Origin: Labyrinthula sp. Ha | Taxonomy: Eukaryota; Sar; Bigyra; Labyrinthulida; Labyrinthulaceae | NCBI GenBank assembly: GCA_015227615.1 | Contig: JAALGZ010000055.1 | Span: forward strand, 124,001 to 188,000 | Direction: 5' to 3' | DNA length: 64,000 nucleotides | Part shown: one piece after another, positions 31,443-41,826 of the stretch | Layout of the letters: every line of letters begins with the position of its first letter | Numbering within the stretch: position 1 is the first letter of the stretch | Position numbers and translations under genes: made by a program | Notes under the pieces: generated by a model | The model's database searches: none | What the model saw: the letters and a program-made list of their open reading frames with translations, nothing else | What the model was told of the DNA's origin: nothing

Positions 31443-34400
31443 TATTAGGGGATAGGTGTGATTTTAATGATAGATAGCTAAGAAGTATTCTTTTTTCTTG
31501 GACTCTTGTTTGTTTCTTTTAAAAGCACTCAGAGCTTGGTTTGTATTTCAATCTGCTTTCACTCGGTTTTCCAAGAATTATGTTTCATGCTCGTAATAGA
31601 TCGTTATACTGAGCTTTCGTAAGGCTACGAAAAAAAGATGTAGTTTTGGGTACAGCAGAAAAATTTAACGACGTAGACTTGGCTCAAGGTTTTCAGCAGT
31701 GTAAAAGTTGGCTTCTTTGCAATAGTTTCATTATATTTTATATCCATTCCAGTAAACCAAGAGTTAATGAATCTTTTTTAAGCAACTTAACACCGCCTAA
31801 TATTATGCAAGACCTGAAAACTTTTGCATCTCAATTAAGGCTTTTTATTATTTAACCTGCACTTGAGGTAGGCTTTATTATTTCGTTGAATAATAACTCT
31901 ACGTGAATTCAAGACTTACTTAGCACTTGACAGTACTTTTAACCAGGAAAATATATTTTATCAGAGTTGGTCGGTTACCAGAGCACAATATGAAACAGCT
32001 TCTGGATCCAAGGTCTTAGTAAGGCCTATTTACCCACTGTGTCAATAGTTTCTTTGTGGATTGACGAGCACTTACTACAGACAATTATAGTGTTCATTTT
32101 TCTAGGTGCTGTGATCAAGTTATTAATCTAGAGTAAAAGATGAATGAAGAAGCTTTATACTAGCACCAAACTTGTATGACACCAAATAGATGCAGAAGTT
32201 ATCAAGAGTTCTTTCCTCTCCTTGAGGTGTAAGAGAAGTTAAAAGTATTACAGATTGCAACAATTTAAAATAAGCCTCCAATCCTAGATTTGTGTTCTTG
32301 AAGGGTGATGATGGGCATCATTTCAAGCATTTTCATCTCTTGTACAGAAATTCAAACATTTTCTCAATGCACTATTTCTCTCAAACATTAGAATTCTTTT
32401 TCATTTTGCCATATTAATTTTACAAGAAAAGTGTGAGAATCTAGAACACATTTTTCCATTTTATCTATTAATTTCATAGTATAAGAGAACATAAGATTAT
32501 AAATGATTTTATAAAGTTTTTAGTGAAAATAGCAATAGTCTTAGGCTCCATAAAAACCATTGCTTCCACGTTTAAGACCATGGAACAAGATGAAGGATCT
32601 AGGAGTAGGAATGTCTTCTGCGAATCAAGGAAAACCAAACCAGCCCTGGAGAGATACTTCGTGTTACTGTAATAAATTAGATTAATTAATTCAGGTAGTA
32701 TAATAATTTAATTAGCGCTGCAACACGTCTTTTTCATAGCAAAATATTAATTAGTCTGAAAATCTGAATATTTGATCACATGAAGACGTTCTCAATAAAC
32801 TGGTTGTTCGGCACTACCTTTCCCATACTATTAGGCTGTTGTTTGAGCGAAGAAGATTATTGTAAGGTGACCTGGATGTCCCTAGTTGGAGCTCTAGTTT
32901 GTACCGCTTCATTTCCTCTAGCAATGCCCTTCTACAAGTTTATGGGGGCTTTAAATCATTATTTTGGTATCTTGGGGTCGCCTAATTAATTTAATATTTT
33001 AGTATTGGTTCTTGGGTAAGGTATTAATTCACTTTGAAATAGTCCAGTTGCTCTTGGGTCTTATTAACTTTATTTTTGTAATAACCTTCTAAACAAGGAT
33101 TGCGCTTAAACATCGAAAGCTATTATGTTACTTACAATGTGTAACAATATACCTGATCCACTGAATTTAGTAATATCTTCTGCTCCTAATTTCCCGAACT
33201 TATTTTTTTGAAGAGGCACTAACTATATTAAATGTACGCGATATTATTTTCCTTCATATACTCCAACGAACCACGGTAATATCTCAAGTAAATACAACAG
33301 CTTAATGACACCTAGCATTTGTGAAGATCTTGTTGATGAGTTTAGAAAATGATGAAGTGAAAAGTTTCTAATTCTGCAGTAGATTAGCTAAAATTAGAAG
33401 TCTGGAACCAAACCTAGACCCAAGTAATGAATTAAAGAAACCCTGACCTAGTGAAGGAACCAATTTTCTATATGGAAAAACCATCCTCAAACCTTTACGT
33501 GTGCTATCATTTGGAGAAGTTTTACACTTTTCTGGGGATTTATATAAAAAATGTGTAGTGGGTAAATGTCAAATGCAACTAATTAATCTAAGATTTCAAT
33601 GAATGTATACTTTTTCTCTGCTTAGATTGGGTAAAAGAACCAATGTACTTTTGTATGAGCTCTCCTAAATTCAATTCATGAAGTTACCCTTGAACAAAAT
33701 ACTTCGACATCAGTTGCAATGACATCAACCTGAAAGGAAGACTATATTTAGGACATATTCTGTATAATGAAAATTAATAATCTCAAAGGGAAACTACCAT
33801 GTAACTTAATATCAATTGGTCCAGCTCTGAGAGACCTAAATTTATGTTTTATGACCCTTAAGTTAACATTGAAGTATTAATTGTCATTTGTATAGATCTT
33901 TTCAAGGGCATATGTGCAGAACGAATATCATTTGTGTGTTAAAAAGCTGCGCAGAGATACTTGGCCCCATTCAAGCTTGTTTATGTTTCCTTCATTCTCT
34001 CATTCAAGAAATTTCTCATGACCGGGAAAAAGTTTCTCGAAGTAATTTGAGAACTCTTCCCATCACTCACGAAGCAACAACGGACTATACTCTAGAAGCG
34101 TGGCAAAACTTTTTTAAATAAGAAATGACGTTACATTACGAATGTAGCCGTGCAATCCATTACTTGTTCTTCCACCGTCGCATTTCAGATTTACTTAAAT
34201 GTAAAACCGCGGTTATACAAGTAAGCGATAAAAGACATTCAAAAATTATTTGTAGGAAAAAATTGAAAAGTGGTGTTTTCATTAGAAACTTCTACACATT
34301 TGCGTAGATAGGAACATAATTTCTCTAATAGTAACAGAGGAAAGCGATCTGAGGAATTTCCACCTCGGACCAAAGAAAATTAGCTAAACCGAAAGTATCA

Positions 34401-36352
34401 TTGTTATTAGTGGCTAGTTTAAAGTTCTGTAAACTCTTAAAAGTATTTAAATTTCTCATTCCATAATTGACAGAGCAAAAAAGTCTAAGGCAATATAACA
34501 GCAGGTTTGTTATATTAGGGTTCTCTAGGACCTAGCCATGGTGCCATTTTGAAAGACCAAGGTGGGAGGCAGATATATGCTCACAATTGGAAGAAAATTG
34601 CTTAAGAGCATGAAGGTAGTTCTGGAATAATATGAACAATTTCCCCTGATTGATAATACAAATGATCTGCGTAAATAGAATGACAAGTTATATTTCTTTT
34701 GTGTCAGTAATTGTTGCTTTTATATAGTAAATTTAGAGTGAATTAGCAGTATTACTTATTAAGTCAAATTTTTTTTTTCATTTTATTGTTCAACTGCCTC
34801 ATTCACTTATTCTTCCCTTACTGGTTCCTGTTCTTTGCTAAAAATGTTTTAGATTCAACACCTTTGGCCATGTAGTTTGCACCTAAGGAACCTTTTTCCA
34901 GGAAAAAGGACACAAGTATCAATACCATGAACAAAAACTTAGGAAGACAAGTGTAGAACTTCAAAATATATATTCAAAGGCCTATTAAGTTATTATTAAG
35001 TTGCATTCTATTTCACGATCAAATAACACCATAATTATGTCCAATTTTTCACTCATATTAAATTGTTCCTCAAGGTCCTCAGCGGAGAATAGTGCAGTAG
35101 AATTGTCAACTTAGAAAAGAACTTTAGCTCCATACTTTCCCATGAAACTTCAGAATCTTGTGTGCATAAACTCTATCGGACTGTTAGCGACACTTGGTAA
35201 TGATGCTAAAGTTAATCCTGAGTTGCAGTAGTACAAGCCGCTGAATCCTTTGCAATTCACAAAGAACGCTGCTTTCTGGTTCGCACTAATCCAACGTGAT
35301 TTACAGGAAGCGACAATAACTTAGGCCCTGAGACAAAAAAAATTGAGTATGTGCAGTGAAACATATACCACTACAGATTTAGGGGGAGCTGAAGCACTTA
35401 AGAATCTCTTTGTAAAAATGTAAGTGAATCCTGACCAAACATTTTCTTCAAGTTTCGGCTGTTAAAATGACTCAACTATTTTTCCCTTGATGCGTTTAAA
35501 AATTAAACCGGGAACATTAATCGCATCATCCAGACTAGGTCTTCAAGTTTTCATTAATCCCTGGTTTTCTTAGTATATAATTGCGCCATCAATACTACTC
35601 GATTCCCTTTGTGCATTACCTGTAGCCGTTACTCTTGGTTCCGGCATAATTGGTTACATTTCCCTTACTAATAAATATATTGAAATTTACATTAGAATGA
35701 ATTTTTTCTAAAGCAATTAGCTCCTTTTGGCGAAAAATTTTAGAGCACAATAGCTACTTAAGAGGTTTCGCTTAGGACCTAGATGGAAACCAAATAAACT
35801 ATAAACCAGAAACCAGTTCCATTTCAAAAAACATTTTGAAATATAGCTTATTGCTTTTTATCTATGGCACAGCATTTACTTTGCTCTAATCTTATTCCTA
35901 TTGTTGCTTGGGGATTAGTAACTTAAGTTGCAACTACGCATCAGATTTGATAAAAATTTTCCATAAGCATTTGATTATTGTTTTGGTTCTGATTATCAAT
36001 AAGAGAATTGGGATTTTGATTCTTATCATATGATTTTGGTTTGTTCTGATTATCATTAGTAATTTGGGCCAGAAAGCCCAAGAATAAATATTTTATTCAA
36101 GTACTATATGAAAATCAATATATAAGGGTCATAAGGCCCAATTGATTATTGATAACCAGTTCATTATCAACAATCATTCAAAATGGTAGGGGAATTATCA
36201 AAATTAATCATTAAGAAAAATATGAGGAGTTTTGATGTTGATAATTTATCAATAAATCAAATCCGATCCCTAGATAAAACTTTAACATAGCTCTATTTTC
36301 CTAAAGCCATGTAATTTCTAAGGCCTTATGGCCCATTGGTAATAACAAGAAA
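31443..36352. other. Intergenic, one repeat copy, weak frames
   Basis: About 4.9 kb of AT-rich sequence. A complete-looking copy of the dispersed repeat occupies 35945-36273, directly upstream of BET3. A hydrophobic 69-codon frame at 32780-32989 and a 77-codon frame at 33888-34121 are open but match nothing. No other structure was seen. Confidence 0.5.
35945..36273 (+). repeat. Dispersed AT-rich repeat, near-complete copy
   Basis: This 329-bp unit runs from CAGATTTGATAAAAATTTTCC to CAAATCCGATCCCTAG. The reverse complement of its end (CTAGGGATCGGATTTGAT) resembles its start, so it may have imperfect terminal inverted repeats. Copies lie at 10962-11400, 23345-23560 and 29395-29508, all in the opposite orientation. 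It ends 80 bp before the BET3 ATG and so may contribute to that promoter. Confidence 0.6.
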
Positions 36353-36925
36353 ATGAGTCAGACAAATTTAAAGAAATTGAAAGAGCTTTGTTATCAACAT
36401 ACTCCGCGCATTTCAAATGAACTGTTTTGTTTAACTTATGGAGCCTTTGTTCAAAATATAATGAAATCAATCAGTAATGTTGAGGATGTTAACCAAAAGC
36501 TTTTTAGCGTTGGAATATCTATTGGAACCAGAATGGCGGACGAACTACTTGCAATATCAAATATAAGAAACTGTTCTTCTTTCACAACTACACTGAATAT
36601 AATAGTAGAAATTGGTTTCTACATGTTTTTTGGAATAACCCCTAAAATTTCTCCAAACACAGAAAAAGAAAATAGTTTTCTACTTGAATTATGGAATAAT
36701 CCGCTTGAGAACTTTGTGGAACTACCAAAGGATCAATCGTCGCTAAGTTATAGTGAAATAATATGTGGAATATTAAAAGGCTCTTTATTAGCTGTTTCCA
36801 TTGACTCTAATGTAAAAATTCTTGAGGATAAATTAAAAGGAAAAGAAGTAACTAAAATACAAGTTGATTTTCTGAGGGTCTTAGACGATGGAGGTGTAAT
36901 TTCAAAAGAGTACGAAGAAGAATAA
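36353..36925 (+). CDS. BET3: TRAPP complex subunit TRAPPC3/BET3
   Basis: This 190-residue subunit belongs to the TRAPP tethering complex, which acts as a guanine exchange factor for Rab1/Ypt1 in ER-to-Golgi traffic. It aligns along its whole length with animal BET3: ISNELFCLTYGAFV at 20-33, EDVNQKLFSVGISIGTRMADELLA at 44-67, SNIRNCSSF at 69-77 where C74 matches the palmitoylated cysteine of mammalian BET3 (C68), the FYMFFGITP stretch, NNPLENFVELP, SLSYSEIICGILKGSL and the C-terminal LRVLDDG. An N-terminal extension of about six residues is the only length difference. The stop is 2 bp from the stop of the convergent CDKAL1 gene, so the two transcripts must overlap. Confidence 0.95.
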   Translation: MSQTNLKKLKELCYQHTPRISNELFCLTYGAFVQNIMKSISNVEDVNQKLFSVGISIGTRMADELLAISNIRNCSSFTTTLNIIVEIGFYMFFGITPKISPNTEKENSFLLELWNNPLENFVELPKDQSSLSYSEIICGILKGSLLAVSIDSNVKILEDKLKGKEVTKIQVDFLRVLDDGGVISKEYEEE

Positions 36926-36927
36926 TT

Positions 36928-38439
36928 TTATTCTATTATTTTTCCGAGGATATGAAACTTAAAGCTTTCTGTTATCTGAACACGTTTTACCAGACCTACG
37001 AGACCTTGTCTCCATGGAACGCACACTTTCACATACTCTTTTGTGTGACCAACACTCTGCATGTTTCCTTTTGCACCTTTAAAAACTTCAGTACCAAACC
37101 AAACTTCGACATCTTGCCCTACAAAGTCCTGATACACTTCATACCCATTAAACAAGGCACTGAGTTCTCTGGATCTCTTTTTGATTAGCGCAGAATCTAA
37201 TTGAGTCATCTTAGCTGCAGGTGTTCCTGGTCTTGGATAAAATTTACTGATGTTCACTACAGGAAATTTATAGTGCTGTATTAAATCAAGCGTTTCTTGA
37301 AAATCCTGCTCAGTCTCGCCTGGAAACCCGCATATTATATCCGTTGCAATAGATATACCAGGAACGAATTTTAACAAGTAATCACAAATCTGCTTGAATT
37401 CTTCAATTGTGTATTCTCTGCGCATCAGTTTAAGAACATTGTTTGAACCTGATTGAACTGGAATATGAATGAATTTGAACATGTGCTCGTGATTTAATAC
37501 ATCTGCAATAACATCCAAATGTGCTCTCATATAAGGAGGATTTGTCATACCCAACTTAAGCATTTTCTTTACTTGTTCTTGCTTATTTTCTGCATGAAAG
37601 AACTTGAACTCCTTTAGGATTAACTTTAGCAAACTTCCTATATTCGTTTTCATATCTTTTCCATAGGCTCCAGTATCCTCAGAAGCCAGCCAAACTTCCC
37701 TAATATCTTCTTCTTGAAGGACACTTCTAACTCTGGAGACAATCTCTTCTAAAGGATAGCTGCCTAATTTTCCTCTTGCATGTTTTGTTTTACAGTAGGT
37801 ACAGCTCCCCAAGCACCCTGTGTTTATGGGTATTATCTCTACTAAGCGGTTCTTCCGTACTTTAGGCAGACTAAGACCAGGTTTTCCTGCTGCATTCTTG
37901 GTTTTTGAAGTTTGACTTTTTGCTTTCGATAACATTTTGACTGTGTTTCCTTTTAAGGTTTCTTCAACGGCGTAAACAACTTGATCTATTTGTTCAACAC
38001 CAAGCATGGATACACTTTCAAGACCTTTAAGTGATCTATCGGCTTGAGGAACACACCCAGCAACAACTATGTATTTATTCTCCTGTTTTGCTTTATTCAC
38101 CAGATTAAGAAAAATTGTCTCGGAGGGATTTTTTACTGTACATGAATTAATAAGCCATAGATCAGCGGAGTTCATATCCTGCTTTCTAACAAGATCATAT
38201 CCATAGCTTTGAAGTAAACCAGACATGTATTCTCCATCCGAAACATTATGCGCGCAACCAAAGGTTTCCACGAAAATCTTCTGAGTTCCTGGGATAACGC
38301 TTTTCTCTTCCACTGCAGGAGGGTTAGTTTCGGCTTGGTTGGTCAGTGTCACGTTCCGTGATGAAAATATCATAGGTTTCTGGCTTCTTTCTGGTTGTTC
38401 CAGGGATATTGACGCTACCAAATCCTCTATATCATCCAT
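36928..38439 (-). CDS. CDKAL1: tRNA-t6A37 methylthiotransferase, CDKAL1/MtaB type
   Basis: This 503-residue radical-SAM enzyme converts t6A to ms2t6A at position 37 of ANN-decoding tRNAs. Domains in order: the UPF0004 domain with its three [4Fe-4S]-ligand cysteines (C62 in TFGCAHN, C100 in INSCTVKNPSE, C129 in VAGCVPQA), the radical-SAM domain with the CxxxCxxC motif at C209, C213 and C216 (GCLGSCTYCKTKHARG), a conserved RAHLDVIADVL and HIPVQSGSNNVLKLMRR stretch, and a C-terminal TRAM-like region (FVGQDVEVWFG). The NVSDGEYMSG residues after the first cysteine are typical of the CDKAL1/e-MtaB group. Human CDKAL1 ends in a hydrophobic ER anchor; this protein stops before such a segment, so it is probably soluble. 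Start is the ATG at 38439. Confidence 0.95.
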   Translation of the reverse strand: MDDIEDLVASISLEQPERSQKPMIFSSRNVTLTNQAETNPPAVEEKSVIPGTQKIFVETFGCAHNVSDGEYMSGLLQSYGYDLVRKQDMNSADLWLINSCTVKNPSETIFLNLVNKAKQENKYIVVAGCVPQADRSLKGLESVSMLGVEQIDQVVYAVEETLKGNTVKMLSKAKSQTSKTKNAAGKPGLSLPKVRKNRLVEIIPINTGCLGSCTYCKTKHARGKLGSYPLEEIVSRVRSVLQEEDIREVWLASEDTGAYGKDMKTNIGSLLKLILKEFKFFHAENKQEQVKKMLKLGMTNPPYMRAHLDVIADVLNHEHMFKFIHIPVQSGSNNVLKLMRREYTIEEFKQICDYLLKFVPGISIATDIICGFPGETEQDFQETLDLIQHYKFPVVNISKFYPRPGTPAAKMTQLDSALIKKRSRELSALFNGYEVYQDFVGQDVEVWFGTEVFKGAKGNMQSVGHTKEYVKVCVPWRQGLVGLVKRVQITESFKFHILGKIIE

Positions 38440-38558
38440 TCTGTCCTCTTACTTATATCTACTTTTTATGGAAGTCTCAAAAGAAAAGCGTCTAGAGACA
38501 GGGTAATGCCATAATGAGAATTAGAATTTATACAAGGATTTTATGTAAGCAAGCTATC

Positions 38559-39003
38559 CTAAAGAAACATTTCTGTGTATTTTTCAAGACGTGTTCTTTG
38601 ATCCCTCTCAAAGTTTTCGAGGTCGAAGCAACTATTATCAAGCTCTTTCAGTTTATTTTCTTTCGGCATTAGCTCAAGCTCGGCGCTTTTCTCTGCTCTC
38701 TTGCGGTTCTCGATTTCTTTAGCAACTCTTAGTTGTACGCCTCGTCCTTTCCGCTTAATTTTCTCTACATTCTTCCCTTTTTCTTCCATGGTTTGAAGCA
38801 CTTGAGTAATCATAGTTAAAAAGCTGTCAGTTCTTTCCACAAATCCTAAGATACAAAGGTGCAAGCAAAACTACCCGATGAACAATCGCGCAGGTTCTCG
38901 CAATGTCGAAAACTCTCAGGAGGCAAAATTCTAATCCTCCCGTTTTCTATTTAATAAAGGAAGCATCAAAACTACCATCAAAAACTGGTTTCGCTTGAGT
39001 CAT
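38559..39003 (-). CDS. IFT20: Intraflagellar transport protein IFT20, three exons
   Basis: This is a 128-residue IFT-B subunit, a coiled-coil protein that links ciliary cargo sorting at the Golgi to intraflagellar transport. It is spliced: exon 1 39003-38976, exon 2 38946-38875, exon 3 38845-38559. Both introns are exactly 29 nt, start with GTAGTTTTG and end with TAG. The joined protein keeps one frame and matches animal IFT20: the first join gives VFDENGRIRILPPE (animal HFDELNKLRVLDPE), the second leads into GFVERTDSFL, then EKIKRKGRGVQLR and a long Lys/Glu-rich coiled coil to the end. The N-terminus is shorter than the human protein by a few residues. The gene lies 119 bp from the CDKAL1 start, in the same orientation. 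Its presence implies a cilium or flagellum. Confidence 0.85.
38846..38975 (-). other. Two 29-nt spliceosomal introns of IFT20
   Basis: Intron 1 is 38975-38947 and intron 2 is 38874-38846, with the 72-nt exon 2 between them. Both begin GTAGTTTTG and end ATAG or TTAG, with a short pyrimidine-rich interior. They are equal in length. Reading through either one meets an in-frame stop. The homology of the protein on both sides of both introns fixes the junctions. Confidence 0.8.
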
Positions 39004-39336
39004 TCTTTAATTGTAGTTTAACGATTAACAAGAAAGGTAAGCAAACCTGAAGCTTTGCATCAAAACCAAATTTGTAGAAACCACTTGGATAAACAAAAGT
39101 TTATAAGAAAAAATACATACATACTCCATGTTCCGAACAGTTCATTGCTTTCATTGATAAAACTGAGAAGAGCTAGCGTTTTCTGCACGGTTGCCTTTAA
39201 AACAACTAATATTTAGAAAAAAAGAATATTTACTGAAAAACAGAGGATACCGTATTATTAAATGTTTGTAAATATTTATTCTAATATGCTCTAATAAACT
39301 ATTTCAGTTTTATTGAATTCTATTACCAAACGACCT

Positions 39337-39897
39337 TCAAAATTCTGGCGTACAAGTTGAAACTTTCTTTTTTTTTATTTTCATTACATTCGTTTCATTC
39401 TTCCCATACTTTTTATACGCATCAAATATAGTTTTTCCTGTTTTCTCTTTTCCTTTCTGCACAAAGATAGAAGACATGTTTGAACGCGCCAGTGAGGTAT
39501 CTGATGAAGTCAGGTTTAGCTCATTGTCTATTCTTTCGGATTCTATACCGTCCATTGATCTCAGCCTTCTCTGTCCTCTAAAACTAACTCTAGGACTTCC
39601 AGGAAAGATATCTGTCACTGACCCTAATCCATTAGGATCTTCACTAGATGTTGCATCTGACCCGTTCTGTCTATAGTTCTTCGCACAGTCATGAATAAAC
39701 CGAATACAGTAGTAAAAAAATATAAACAGAAAAAAAGTCACAACTATGCAGATGACTAGAAAAGTATTCCCTCTTAAGATTCCCTCTTCCTCTCTGTGAA
39801 GAAAACGATTCTCCAACTCCTGTTGTTGTGGCTCCCGTTCTATAACTTTGAGATTCTTCAACTTCTTAAAACCCCGAAGATTTAGCTCTCCAACCAT
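39337..39897 (-). CDS. Single-pass membrane protein with C-terminal PEF module
   Basis: This 186-residue protein of unknown function has an N-terminal charged region (1-45), one membrane segment (about 46-66, FLVICIVVTFFLFIFFYYCI) and a Ser-rich tail of about 120 residues. The last 65 residues resemble the end of the protein at 53494-54441: NELNLT followed by a D-S/T pair, then KEK, TIFDAYKKYGK, a basic KIKKKK stretch and the C-terminal tripeptide PEF. The unrelated N-termini and the conserved tail suggest that the tail is the working part, perhaps a binding or sorting module. No signal peptide precedes the membrane segment, so it is probably a signal anchor. The ATG at 39897 is the only candidate. 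Confidence 0.65.
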   Translation of the reverse strand: MVGELNLRGFKKLKNLKVIEREPQQQELENRFLHREEEGILRGNTFLVICIVVTFFLFIFFYYCIRFIHDCAKNYRQNGSDATSSEDPNGLGSVTDIFPGSPRVSFRGQRRLRSMDGIESERIDNELNLTSSDTSLARSNMSSIFVQKGKEKTGKTIFDAYKKYGKNETNVMKIKKKKVSTCTPEF

Positions 39898-40219
39898 ATT
39901 TTTTTCTTGGTTATGATTTCACGAGTGTTGTTTGGGCGCATGCCTCCAATTGTAACTCTTATTGGTCGCTTGTATTCAACGAAGCTATTATATATGGTTT
40001 TGAAACAATCTTATGGGAATTGCCGCATGTTATTTTTCTATTTGCCCATTTATTCCCGGGATTGTAGTCGGCACGTGGTTGTATGATATCTGCCGATTAA
40101 TGAACCAATAAGATTTGCTGATTGGGGATACTTATGGGATTGCGTTATTGATTGTTGCTGACATGATGCGAAATTCATGTCATGGATATTTTGGGAACTC
40201 CGGCATAAAGAGTGGAGAC
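39898..40219. other. Intergenic, left flank of the retrotransposon
   Basis: This 322-bp stretch is the 5' flank of the gene at 39337. It contains several ATTG-rich words and is slightly more G+C-rich than other spacers. Its last four bases, AGAC, form one copy of the target duplication of the element that follows. Confidence 0.5.
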
Positions 40220-40378
40220 TGTCTTTCTCTGTACAGTATTTGAGTTCAAAAACGAATTCTTGGTTATTGGTGTTAACGGTTAAGTCTATAACAATTATAA
40301 CGGCTATATCAATGTGTATTTGGGAATCGCCTTCGTAAATATAACAGGGTTATAACAATCGTCAACTATGGGTTGACA
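40220..40378 (-). repeat. 3' LTR of the chromovirus
   Basis: This 159-bp repeat is the downstream LTR with respect to transcription. On the plus strand it runs from TGTCTTTCTCTGTACAG to CTATGGGTTGACA and matches 48050-48208 at all but about four positions. TGTCAA at one end and TTGACA at the other give short terminal inverted repeats. Confidence 0.95.
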
Positions 40379-40392
40379 TCCCCCATTTTTTA
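40379..40392 (-). promoter_or_regulatory. Polypurine tract of the chromovirus
   Basis: On the minus strand the bases directly before the 3' LTR are AAAAAATGGGGGGA, a typical polypurine tract used to prime second-strand DNA. Its start coincides with the end of the methyltransferase frame, so that gene fills the space up to the LTR. Confidence 0.8.
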
Positions 40393-41826
40393 GAGAAATT
40401 CCTTAGGAGTAGAAAAAGAAAGGTCAAGGGTATCCTCAGGCTGCATCTCAAGCCCTACACTGGTCCATCCGGGTCTCAAATTTCCTTTTCTAGCAAATAG
40501 TTCTAATTTATTGCAGTTTGGAAATATTTTTTCAATCAATATATATAGTTCATTTGGTTTAGTAGAAGGGGTTAATGGTATTGTCGAAAAACAACCATCA
40601 TATATCATCAAACTTTCATCCTCGAATATGTTCGTAAATGAAATCCTGTTATTCGGTTTACGTATAAAGATTAAACAGGTTTCTTGTGAATGTTGTAAAA
40701 AATGCCCAAGGGAGCATGCTAACTTACCGTTTCGGGTCTTCTTAATCCTTGTTATGTGATCAATAAGATAAAATTGATTCTTTTCAGCCCAACTCAAAAC
40801 TGACCCATGTGAGTGATTGACTACCCAGCAAAATATATAACTTCCAAAAGGGAAGTTTTGAAGTGGTAGTGTTAAGTTTGCAAATTCTTTGTTAGAGATG
40901 GTTGGATAAGGTAAAGTAACTCCTCTAGTAGGGTTTGGTCCACCTACTTTCCATGGAGGGTCCATTAAAATAATCTTGAAGATAGAATCTTTAGCCCTAG
41001 GTTTTGCAAATGTCAAATTAAAAACGTCTGAAATCACTGGATTGCTATTAGGAGGTTGTAAGTAAATAAAATTTTTATCATTTGCAATAGAAAATCTGTT
41101 GCTTTCTTTGTAGCCAAGTATAATCTTTGAGCCACACGAGAGAAATAATAGGGTCAGCTTAACCCCTTCCTTCGATAAAGCGACTGATATATTCACTTGC
41201 CCATATTGAAAGGTCTTTTGATCTTCAGTTGAATAGTAATGTTTTTGCACTTGATCTACTGAGATCCACTTAGCATAAATATTATCCAAATACGAGTAAA
41301 GCTGCAGATCTTCTTTGTACACATCGTAGAAAATATTTAGAAAACTCTCAACATCCTTGATCGGTTGAAATTCTTTAAATCTTTTATCGTTGATAATACT
41401 TTGTAGTTCCCCCTTGGAAAAGATTTGATTTTCCTTAAGGAAATTCTGACATTCCAGTGACTCATATTCCTCGTTCATAAGTTCTAGGTGGCGTAGGTTA
41501 TTGATGCGTCTAAAATAAGGAACTGGAAAAGTATCCTCAGACTTGAAAAACTTTACATGTTTTCTCAGCAATGTTAAAAATTCTTCCCTATTATAGACTT
41601 TATCAAAAATTCCAGGAAGCTTCTTGGTGTACTTTACCAGACCAAAATGTACTTTTAAAAATTCTTTCACTTCATCTACGTCGAACTTCAATCCATGAGA
41701 TACCCCTATAGACTGTAAATTTAAAATAGACTGGATTTGTGAGCTATATTGTTGCTTGGTGCGAAAATGAAGATGTGTTGTATTCAGATATACTTCATAA
41801 CTGCCACATCCATTGCTTAGTATCAT
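40390..41826 (-). CDS. MT-A70-family adenine methyltransferase carried by the retrotransposon
   Basis: A frame of about 478-489 residues at the 3' end of the element, after the chromodomain. The C-terminal 190 residues are a complete MT-A70 (METTL3/IME4-like) S-adenosylmethionine-dependent adenine-N6 methyltransferase domain. Counted from the first of two possible ATGs (41859), the catalytic DPPW is at 300-303 in IILMDPPWKVGG, followed by LPYPTISNKEFANL (pairs with 'LPYGTMSDDEM' of METTL3), FCWVVNHS, GHFLQHSQETCLIFIRKP and KPNELYILIEKIFP with KLELFARKGNLRPGW. The first 280 residues match nothing I know and have no zinc finger. The frame starts at the very end of the chromodomain frame with a few bases of overlap, which would suit coupled translation. 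The family acts on mRNA (m6A) or on DNA (6mA); which is the target here cannot be read. Confidence 0.88.
   Translation of the reverse strand: MILSNGCGSYEVYLNTTHLHFRTKQQYSSQIQSILNLQSIGVSHGLKFDVDEVKEFLKVHFGLVKYTKKLPGIFDKVYNREEFLTLLRKHVKFFKSEDTFPVPYFRRINNLRHLELMNEEYESLECQNFLKENQIFSKGELQSIINDKRFKEFQPIKDVESFLNIFYDVYKEDLQLYSYLDNIYAKWISVDQVQKHYYSTEDQKTFQYGQVNISVALSKEGVKLTLLFLSCGSKIILGYKESNRFSIANDKNFIYLQPPNSNPVISDVFNLTFAKPRAKDSIFKIILMDPPWKVGGPNPTRGVTLPYPTISNKEFANLTLPLQNFPFGSYIFCWVVNHSHGSVLSWAEKNQFYLIDHITRIKKTRNGKLACSLGHFLQHSQETCLIFIRKPNNRISFTNIFEDESLMIYDGCFSTIPLTPSTKPNELYILIEKIFPNCNKLELFARKGNLRPGWTSVGLEMQPEDTLDLSFSTPKEFL

Noticed and set aside
32780-32989. 69-codon hydrophobic frame with an ATG
   Set aside because: Possibly a fragment of a membrane protein, but there is no family match and no neighbouring exon could be joined.
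33888-34121. 77-codon plus-strand frame
   Set aside because: No ATG at a sensible place and no recognisable domain; length is within chance for this base composition.
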